From Actinomycetota bacterium (GTDB lineage Bacteria; Actinomycetota; Actinomycetes; S36-B12; UBA5976): a stretch of 49,794 nt of DNA. Positions 43,756 to 49,794 of the stretch are shown here, one piece after another. Position 1 is the stretch's first letter. Each line of letters begins with the position of its first letter. Below the pieces are notes generated by a model that searched no databases, had not been told where the DNA came from, and saw only the letters and a program-made list of their open reading frames with translations. The stretch spans positions 1 to 49,794 of the forward strand of contig CANFOW010000009.1 in assembly GCA_947448865.1 (NCBI GenBank). Direction: 5' to 3'. Made by a program: the position numbers and the translations under genes.

Positions 43756-44538
43756 GTGTCGAATAAACGTGATCGTGAATTAGCCCGCGCCAAATACGAG
43801 CGCCAACAAGCCCGCCGCGAAGCGCGCCAGCAACGTGCCCAGATCCGTAATCGGATAGTCGCATTGTTGGCAGTTGTGGCCGTGGTTCTTGGCTATGGCG
43901 TTCTGCGGGGCAAGAATGATTCTGCTAACACTGCAACCCCAAGTGCGAAGCCAACACCCACGTCGACAGTTCAGGCGGTTGCATCGTGTGCTGTGCCTTC
44001 CCCATTGCGGGCTGACAACATAACGTTCCCTAAGGCTCCAACAAACACCGTTGAGGCAAAAACCATCACGCTGGCTACAAATTGTGGCGATATTGAAATT
44101 ACGACGAGCGCCGATACACCGAATACTGCTGGTGTCATGTCTTTCTTAGCCGAAAAGAAATTCTTTGACGGAGTTGGTTGTCATCGACTCACGACCTTAG
44201 GTATTTTCGTGCTCCAGTGTGGCGATCCTTCGTTCACTGGGTCTGGAGGTCCAGGCTTTAAGTTCGCAGACGAGAACTTGCCAACAGCTGGTGCAGATGG
44301 AACCTACACCTACCAACGTGGCGACGTAGCTATGGCCAACAGTGGACCAGACACCAATGGAAGCCAATTTTTCTTGGTATACAAGAATTCAAAGCTTGGA
44401 CCTAACTACACGCTGTGGGGCAAAGTCACCAAGGGACTCGACGTCATTGATGCTGTAGCCGGCGCTGGCGTCGCGGATCAGCAAAACGACGGAGCTCCTG
44501 CTCAAACTATTGTCATAGCAAGTGCCACGACTAAGTAA
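43756..44538 (+). CDS. Membrane-anchored cyclophilin-type peptidyl-prolyl isomerase
   Basis: The 260-residue protein has a basic, Arg-rich cytoplasmic tail (1-32), one membrane helix (about 33-50), a Ser/Thr/Pro linker and a cyclophilin domain (about 95-260). The domain has NTAGVMSFLAEKKFFDGVGCHR, split here as NTAGVMSF and FFDGVGCHR, and NGSQFFLVYKNSKLGPNYTLWG. The loop FVLQCGDP replaces the typical FMIQGGDP. It should fold exported proteins. A similar gene lies next to rel in mycobacteria. Confidence 0.92.
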   Translation: MSNKRDRELARAKYERQQARREARQQRAQIRNRIVALLAVVAVVLGYGVLRGKNDSANTATPSAKPTPTSTVQAVASCAVPSPLRADNITFPKAPTNTVEAKTITLATNCGDIEITTSADTPNTAGVMSFLAEKKFFDGVGCHRLTTLGIFVLQCGDPSFTGSGGPGFKFADENLPTAGADGTYTYQRGDVAMANSGPDTNGSQFFLVYKNSKLGPNYTLWGKVTKGLDVIDAVAGAGVADQQNDGAPAQTIVIASATTK

Positions 44539-44594
44539 TAATTAATACGCACACCCAAGAGCCCCTTGTGGGACCCGAACGTAAGGACGCAACA

Positions 44595-45824
44595 ATGACT
44601 GTTTCACATCCACATGGATACGCCGATGAAGAAGGCAACGTATTCCTAAACGCTGAAGGTGGTCCAGTCAAACTGGGTCAGTATGTTGCGGGAACTCCTG
44701 AAGAGGGTGTTTCGTTTTTCGCTCGGAAATATCACGATCTTGTTTCTGAAGTTGAACTGGCTATCAGTCGTCTGCGTGACGGTAAAGCTAACCCTGATGC
44801 AATTAAGACACTTGTAGAAAAAATTGAAGCGGCCATTGCCAATCCGAGCATGTTGGGTGACCTCAGCGTTTTCCACGTTCACAAAGCTGAAATTGAGCAA
44901 CTCACTGAAAAAGTGCGCGCTGAAATTGCCGAGAAGAAAGCAGCAGCCAAAGCCGCTGCGCTAGCCCGTCGTGAAGAGATTGTGGCGCTTGCCGAATCGC
45001 TTGTTAATTCGAATCAGTGGAAGTCGACTGGCGAAAAATTCAAGGAACTTCTCGACGAATGGAAGACGCTGCAATCAGGCGATCGCGGTAAGGAACAAGA
45101 ATTATGGAAACGGTTCAGCCACTCGCGAACGGTTTTCGACAAGGCACGTCGCACGTATTTCCAGAACTTGGACACGGCACGTACCGAAGCACTCCAAGCT
45201 AAGAACGCACTCATCAAAAAAGCCGAAGAACTCGCAGAGAGCACTGATTGGGCAGCTACAGCGAACGCATTCAAGTCGTTGATGGCAGACTGGAAGAAAC
45301 TTCCACGTACTGGCCGCGGCAATACTGACACGCTGTGGGATCAGTTCAAGGCTTTGCAAGATAAGTTTTTCGACGCTCGTAGCGCAGCACTGTCTGCCCG
45401 CGACGAGGAACTTGGTGGAAACCTTACGGTTAAGCTCGCACTTCTTGAAAAGGCCGAAGCGCTTCTCCCAATTAAAGATGTTGAAGCAGCTAAATCGGCG
45501 ATGCGCGACATTCAAGAGCAATGGGAAAAAGCTGGTCACGTGCCACGCGCCGACAAGGAAAAAATTGAACGCCGGCTCAAAGTTGTTGAAGACGCAATTC
45601 GTAATGTTCACGAACAAATCTGGCACCGTTCGAAACCAGAAGTTATTGAGCGTGCCAACGGTCTCGTGACACAGTTTGAAGCATCACTGGCAAAAATCGA
45701 CAAGCAAATTGCTGATGCCCAGGCGGCCAACAAGTCTGACGACGTTGCCCGACTTAAGGCATCTCGCGAGCAGGTTGAAGCGTTGTTGGTAGCAGCTCGC
45801 GATGGTGCTGCCACACTCGGCTAG
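44595..45824 (+). CDS. DUF349 domain protein
   Basis: The 409-residue, helix-rich protein contains repeated DUF349 units, each with the pattern AxxxKxLxxEWKxL (KFKELLDEWKTLQSG, AFKSLMADWKKLPRTG, AMRDIQEQWEKAGHVPRADK). It looks like a long coiled-coil rod. The function is unknown; E. coli YejH-type and other DUF349 proteins give no firm hint. I chose ATG 44595 with AAGGA 8 nt upstream over GTG 44568, which has no ribosome site. Confidence 0.88.
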   Translation: MTVSHPHGYADEEGNVFLNAEGGPVKLGQYVAGTPEEGVSFFARKYHDLVSEVELAISRLRDGKANPDAIKTLVEKIEAAIANPSMLGDLSVFHVHKAEIEQLTEKVRAEIAEKKAAAKAAALARREEIVALAESLVNSNQWKSTGEKFKELLDEWKTLQSGDRGKEQELWKRFSHSRTVFDKARRTYFQNLDTARTEALQAKNALIKKAEELAESTDWAATANAFKSLMADWKKLPRTGRGNTDTLWDQFKALQDKFFDARSAALSARDEELGGNLTVKLALLEKAEALLPIKDVEAAKSAMRDIQEQWEKAGHVPRADKEKIERRLKVVEDAIRNVHEQIWHRSKPEVIERANGLVTQFEASLAKIDKQIADAQAANKSDDVARLKASREQVEALLVAARDGAATLG

Positions 45825-45867
45825 TGACGTTGTACCAAAGTTTCTAGTTGCCTGACGGTGTGAGAAA

Positions 45868-48087
45868 TCAGACGCGATAAACGTCGTACACACCATCAAT
45901 ACCTCGAACAGCGCGAAGCACAGTATTCAAATGAGATGGGTCTGCCATTTCGAAAGTAAATCGTGACATAGCAACTCTGTCTCGAGTTGTCGTTACAGAT
46001 GCATGCAAAATGTTGACGTGTTGGTCCGACAGTGCTCTCGTTACATCCGAGAGCAATCGGGCACGGTCGAGTGCCTCAACTTGAATGTTGACGAGGAACA
46101 CACTTCCCTTGCCTGGCGTCCAAGACACGTCAACGATGCGTTCCGGTTGTTCCAGCAGTGACTTTGTGTTGATGCAATCCTTGCGATGAACCGAGACTCC
46201 AGATCCTCGAGTCACGAATCCCATCACGGCATCGCCAGGCACCGGCGTGCAACATCTAGCCAATTTCACCCAGGTATCGGCTGCTCCAGCGACTGTGATG
46301 CCTGAGTCATTTTTTCCAGTCCTGATCGGAATGTTCTTGCCAGGTGTCAAAATGTCAGCGGTGTCTTCTATTGCCTCTTCGTGACCACCCAGGGCAACCA
46401 AGAGCCGCGTCACCACTGTTTGTGCGCCGAGATGGCCTTCTCCAACGGCGGCATACAGAGCGGTTACATCTGCGTAGTGTGAGTCAGCCGCCAAAGTCGT
46501 AAGCATTGTGTTTGTCAGCAGGCGCAGTGGAACGCCTTGTTTTTTCATCGCCCGAACAATGTGATCTTTTCCAATTTCGATGGCTTCTTCACGGCGCTCT
46601 TTTGAGAACCACGCCTTAATTTTCGAGCGTGCGCGAGCACTGACGGCGACATTGAGCCAGTCCCGACTAGGGCCAGCGTTATCGGCTTTATTGGTAATAA
46701 TTTCAACGGCATCACCATTAGCCAGCGTGGAATCTAGCGGAGCAAGCTTTCCATTGATGCGAGCACCAACACATCGATTCCCCACTTCAGTGTGGACAGA
46801 ATATGCAAAATCAATAGGTGTGCTGCCTGCAGGCAGCGCCATCACCTCACCCTTAGGTGTAAAAACGTAAACCTCTGCAGCACCGAGGTCATCGCGCAAG
46901 GAATCTAGGAACTCGCCTGGATCCTCGGTCTCGCGCTGCCAATCAAGCAATTGACGAACCCAACCCAAATCGTCAGGACCTTCTTTGCCAGACACGTCTT
47001 TTTGTTTATATCGCCAATGAGACGCCACACCGTATTCGGCGGCTCGATGCATTTCATGAGTACGAATTTGGAACTCAACTGGTTTTCCAGATGGACCAAT
47101 CACCGTTGTATGAAGAGACTGATACATCGTGAACTTGGGCATTGCGATGTAATCTTTGAAACGACCTGGGACTGGATTCCACCGGTTATGGATTATGCCT
47201 AACGTGGCATAACAATCTTGCACATTGTCAACGAGAACTCGAACGCCAATGAGGTCATAGATGTCTTGGAAGTCGCGTCCTCGCACAATCATTTTTTGAT
47301 AAATGCTGTAGAGATGTTTTGGTCGACCATTGACTTCGTTTTCTACATTGGCCTCTTTGAGATCCGATGTGACGGCATCAATAATTTCAGCAAGATACTC
47401 AGCTCGAGCTGGTGCTCGCTCGCTCACAAGTCGTTCGATTTCATCTTTCATTTTTGGATAAAGAGATCCAAACGCAAGATCTTCTAATTCCCATTTGACT
47501 GCGTTCATCCCGAGTCGACTTGCAAGAGGCGCGTAGATTTCAAGAGTCTCGCGAGCCTTTTGCTCTTGCTTGTCGAGCGACATGTACGAGATGGTGCGCA
47601 TGTTGTGTAAGCGATCGACAAGCTTGATAACAAGTACACGAATATCACGTGCCATCGCAACGACCATTTTGCGCATAGTCTCTGCGCCAGATGCTTGACC
47701 GTATTTCACCTTGTCGAGTTTGGTCACGCCATCGACGAGTCCAGCGACTTCTTCACCGAAGTCTTTGCGAAGTTGTTCAATGGAGTATTCGGTATCTTCC
47801 ACAGTGTCGTGCAAAAGCGCAGCAATGATGGTTGGCGTGGTCATGCCAAGTTCAGCAAGAAGTCCGGCAACTGCTACCGGATGAGTGATGTACATTTCAC
47901 CGGACTTGCGTTCTTGATGTCGGTGTAGGTAATCGGCGTAGTGGTATGCCCGCACAATTTCAGGCACGTTACTCGCAGGATGAAAAAGCAGAAGTTCGTT
48001 GATGACAGACTGCATGTTGTCGGGTAGGTCTGCATGTTCGGAGGCGCGTGACAAAACAGCTTGTTCCAAAATCAACGACTCGGGCAT
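45868..48087 (-). CDS. rel: Bifunctional (p)ppGpp synthetase/hydrolase Rel
   Basis: The 739-residue protein has a hydrolase domain with HDTVEDT (93-99), a synthetase domain ([20 protein letters not shown]), a TGS domain ([20 protein letters not shown]) and a C-terminal ACT domain ([20 protein letters not shown]). It makes and degrades the alarmone. Both catalytic sites look intact. An AGGAGG ribosome site precedes the ATG. It follows apt and secF, the common actinobacterial order. Confidence 0.97.
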   Translation of the reverse strand: MPESLILEQAVLSRASEHADLPDNMQSVINELLLFHPASNVPEIVRAYHYADYLHRHQERKSGEMYITHPVAVAGLLAELGMTTPTIIAALLHDTVEDTEYSIEQLRKDFGEEVAGLVDGVTKLDKVKYGQASGAETMRKMVVAMARDIRVLVIKLVDRLHNMRTISYMSLDKQEQKARETLEIYAPLASRLGMNAVKWELEDLAFGSLYPKMKDEIERLVSERAPARAEYLAEIIDAVTSDLKEANVENEVNGRPKHLYSIYQKMIVRGRDFQDIYDLIGVRVLVDNVQDCYATLGIIHNRWNPVPGRFKDYIAMPKFTMYQSLHTTVIGPSGKPVEFQIRTHEMHRAAEYGVASHWRYKQKDVSGKEGPDDLGWVRQLLDWQRETEDPGEFLDSLRDDLGAAEVYVFTPKGEVMALPAGSTPIDFAYSVHTEVGNRCVGARINGKLAPLDSTLANGDAVEIITNKADNAGPSRDWLNVAVSARARSKIKAWFSKERREEAIEIGKDHIVRAMKKQGVPLRLLTNTMLTTLAADSHYADVTALYAAVGEGHLGAQTVVTRLLVALGGHEEAIEDTADILTPGKNIPIRTGKNDSGITVAGAADTWVKLARCCTPVPGDAVMGFVTRGSGVSVHRKDCINTKSLLEQPERIVDVSWTPGKGSVFLVNIQVEALDRARLLSDVTRALSDQHVNILHASVTTTRDRVAMSRFTFEMADPSHLNTVLRAVRGIDGVYDVYRV

Positions 48088-48135
48088 GACGACCTCCTGT
48101 TCACACAGTCTAGGTCAAGCATTGTTCGCGACTCT

Positions 48136-48666
48136 CTAGGCGAATACGGTGAACACTTCAGTGTGCGGATACGCCTGAGCAAATCGATCATGACCACCGA
48201 GAAATGTCAGATCAAGCAGGACAGCTAGACCGGCAACACGTGCGTCACATCGCTCAATCAAGCTCGCTGCGGCGGTGGCTGTTCCGCCAGTTGCAAGAAC
48301 GTCATCAACGAGTAACACCACATCGTTGCGATGAAGCGCGTCTTGATGGATTTCAAGCGTGTCAGTTCCATATTCCAAGGCGTAGTCAACGCTGTGGGTG
48401 GCTCGCGGAAGCTTTCCAGCTTTACGAATCGGAACAAACCCAACATTCATGTGTCCAGCAAGTGCTGCACCGAGAATAAATCCGCGCGCTTCAATTCCAG
48501 CAATACGAGTGATTCCGGACTCACCAAAATGACGTGCGCATTCCGAGAGCACCCACTCCAATGCCGCGGTTTCGGAAAATACTGGCGTGAGGTCCTTGAA
48601 AACAACACCAGGAGTTGGATAGTCAGGAATCGTCGCAATCAGCGATTCGGCGAATTCCCTACTCAT
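48136..48666 (-). CDS. apt: Adenine phosphoribosyltransferase
   Basis: The 176-residue enzyme has the APRT pattern IPDYPTPGVVFKDLTPVF, GIEARGFILGAALA and the PRPP-binding VVLLVDDVLATGGT. It salvages adenine to AMP. It lies between secF and rel, 2 nt after secF. Confidence 0.96.
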   Translation of the reverse strand: MSREFAESLIATIPDYPTPGVVFKDLTPVFSETAALEWVLSECARHFGESGITRIAGIEARGFILGAALAGHMNVGFVPIRKAGKLPRATHSVDYALEYGTDTLEIHQDALHRNDVVLLVDDVLATGGTATAAASLIERCDARVAGLAVLLDLTFLGGHDRFAQAYPHTEVFTVFA

Positions 48667-48668
48667 AC

Positions 48669-49757
48669 CTAACGGCCTGTTCGCTTGGAGCGAGTTGCTT
48701 TCACGCGTTGCTGACGAGGTCCGGCAGCCGACACAATCGGAGCCGAACCGACTGGAATGAGAATCTCGTCACCGTCACGACCTGCATGCTTACGACGAGC
48801 TTCCACTCGCTTGCGTAAAGATTGCATGTCAGGTTGACGTTCCTTGATTTGAGAAAGAATGGGCGTGGCAATAAAGATTGATGAATACGTTCCCACAAGC
48901 ATTCCAATGAACAATGCAAGAGCAAGGTCATTAAGAGTTCCCGTTCCAAGTTTCACGATTCCAACAACAAGAATTGACAGCACTGGCAAAAGTGCGACCA
49001 CGGACGTGTTAATGCTTCGCACTAAGGTTTGGTTCAGTGCCAGATTGGACGCTTCGCTGTACGTCATACGCGAACCGGACGTCAGGCCACTTGTGTTTTC
49101 GCGTACTTTGTCGAACACCACAACTGTGTCGTAAAGCGAATAACCCAAAATTGTTAAAAAGCCAATCACGGTAGCAGGTGTTACTTCGAAACCGCTGAGT
49201 GCGTAAATACCTACTGTGATCAGAACATCGTGTGCGAGCGCAATCAAACCTGCGACAGCCATTGGCCATTCGAAGTACACGGCCAAGAACAATGCCACGA
49301 GTACGAGGAATACGCCGAGTGCTCGTGCAGCATTCTTGGACACTTCGCTACCCCATGTTGGTCCAACGATTTGAACCTTGATGTCGGTATCGGCAACTGC
49401 AAAGCTCTTTGCAAGCGCGCTGTTTACTTTGTTTGAATCAGTTGTTGTTAGTGATGGTGTTTGCACACGGATGGTGTCGCCACCAACAATCGTTACAGAC
49501 GAAGCACTTTGTCCCGCACTCGTGACTGCATCACGTGCTTGGGTTACTGATGCGGTCGTTGGGTTCTTGACAGGAACTTGATATTCAGCTCCACCTTTGA
49601 ATTCAATTCCAAGATTGAGACCCCGGGTTAGGAGTGTTCCCAACGAAATGAGAAGAACAACACCGGAGATGATGTACCACTTCTTGCGCTTACCCACGAG
49701 ATCGTAAGACACACGACCTGTGTAGAGATTATGACCAAGATCGCCAAGTTTTGACAT
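48669..49757 (-). CDS. secF: Protein translocase subunit SecF
   Basis: The 362-residue protein has six membrane helices, the loop sequence GLNLGIEFKGGAEYQVPV and the conserved FLTILGYSLYDTVVVFDKVRE, split here as FLTILGYSLYD and VVVFDKVRE. It works with SecD to use the proton gradient for protein export. The ATG overlaps the secD stop (TAATG) and has a GGAGG inside the secD end. Confidence 0.96.
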   Translation of the reverse strand: MSKLGDLGHNLYTGRVSYDLVGKRKKWYIISGVVLLISLGTLLTRGLNLGIEFKGGAEYQVPVKNPTTASVTQARDAVTSAGQSASSVTIVGGDTIRVQTPSLTTTDSNKVNSALAKSFAVADTDIKVQIVGPTWGSEVSKNAARALGVFLVLVALFLAVYFEWPMAVAGLIALAHDVLITVGIYALSGFEVTPATVIGFLTILGYSLYDTVVVFDKVRENTSGLTSGSRMTYSEASNLALNQTLVRSINTSVVALLPVLSILVVGIVKLGTGTLNDLALALFIGMLVGTYSSIFIATPILSQIKERQPDMQSLRKRVEARRKHAGRDGDEILIPVGSAPIVSAAGPRQQRVKATRSKRTGR

Positions 49758-49794
49758 TACGCCTTAACCTCCGTGCTGGTGACTAAACCAAGTC
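49757..49794 (-). CDS. secD: Protein translocase subunit SecD, last codons (truncated by window edge)
   Basis: The frame upstream of the TAATG overlap is open to the window end and encodes LGLVTSTEVKA plus stop. It carries the GGAGG that serves secF. Only position before secF supports the identity, because 11 residues are too few to show family motifs. Confidence 0.6.
   Translation of the reverse strand, partial: LGLVTSTEVKA

Noticed and set aside
44568-44594. GTG 44568 as start of the DUF349 gene
   Set aside because: No ribosome site; ATG 44595 has a well-spaced AAGGA.
45825-45867. Terminator between the DUF349 gene and rel
   Set aside because: Only a 4-bp CTGA/TCAG pairing is seen, with no T-tract.
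1-49794. CRISPR array, insertion sequence, prophage or defence island
   Set aside because: No repeats with spacers, transposase, integrase or known defence genes were seen; nearly all genes are core actinobacterial genes.

Overview
The window reads as a contiguous chromosomal segment of an actinobacterium with compact coding and roughly half GC (judged by eye). Diagnostic genes are the pupylation genes (dop, pup, pafA, pafB, pafC), rbpA, the ppm1/lnt pair, helY, garA with its MerR neighbour ftsR, the DUF881-sbp-DUF881 block and an ANTAR regulator of the PdtaR type. Gene order follows several blocks of the Mycobacterium tuberculosis chromosome, so this is mostly core genome. Short gaps, many 1 to 20 nt gene overlaps and several probable leaderless start sites suggest a streamlined, perhaps aquatic, lineage. 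That last point is inference only.

Layout. 1-14365 (+): dop (5' end cut off), pup, pafA, two FKBP isomerases, pafBC, tatAC, a lipid kinase, helY, a 5'-3' exonuclease, an M24 peptidase, lnt and ppm1. Pup is followed directly by pafA, with no prcBA between them. 14389-20330 (-): rbpA, a three-gene unit gcvP-acnX large-acnX small preceded by a single glycine riboswitch, and a MerR regulator. 20499-22527: a lacI gene and a divergent PfkB-type sugar kinase, which look inserted into an otherwise conserved order. 22508-27620 (-): bifunctional nuclease, ftsR, garA, gcvH, DUF881-sbp-DUF881, pgsA, pdtaR. 27673-27749 (+): a tRNA with Leu anticodon CAA but a short variable loop. 27756-43671 (-): nusB, efp, pepQ, aroQ-aroB-aroK-aroC, prepilin peptidase, aroE, mltG, ruvX, alaS, rarA, aspS, hisS and a metallo-hydrolase. 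43756-45824 (+): a membrane-anchored cyclophilin and a DUF349 protein. 45868-49794 (-): rel, apt, secF and the end of secD.

How the genes work together. The first block tags and repairs proteins, exports them by Tat and lipidates them. The aro genes form a nearly complete shikimate run. The translation and stringent-response block is standard. The most unusual unit is the glycine-riboswitch operon, where glycine decarboxylase is translationally coupled to both subunits of an aconitase-X dehydratase. This implies that the dehydratase is made when glycine is abundant, a role I cannot match to a described pathway.

No stretch longer than about 300 bases lacks a gene. The largest gaps are 19496-19706 (glycine riboswitch and promoter), 20331-20498 (stem-loops before merR), 14728-14887 (rbpA promoters) and 21495-21597 (lacI/kinase divergent region). 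I saw no insertion sequence, prophage, CRISPR array or rRNA.
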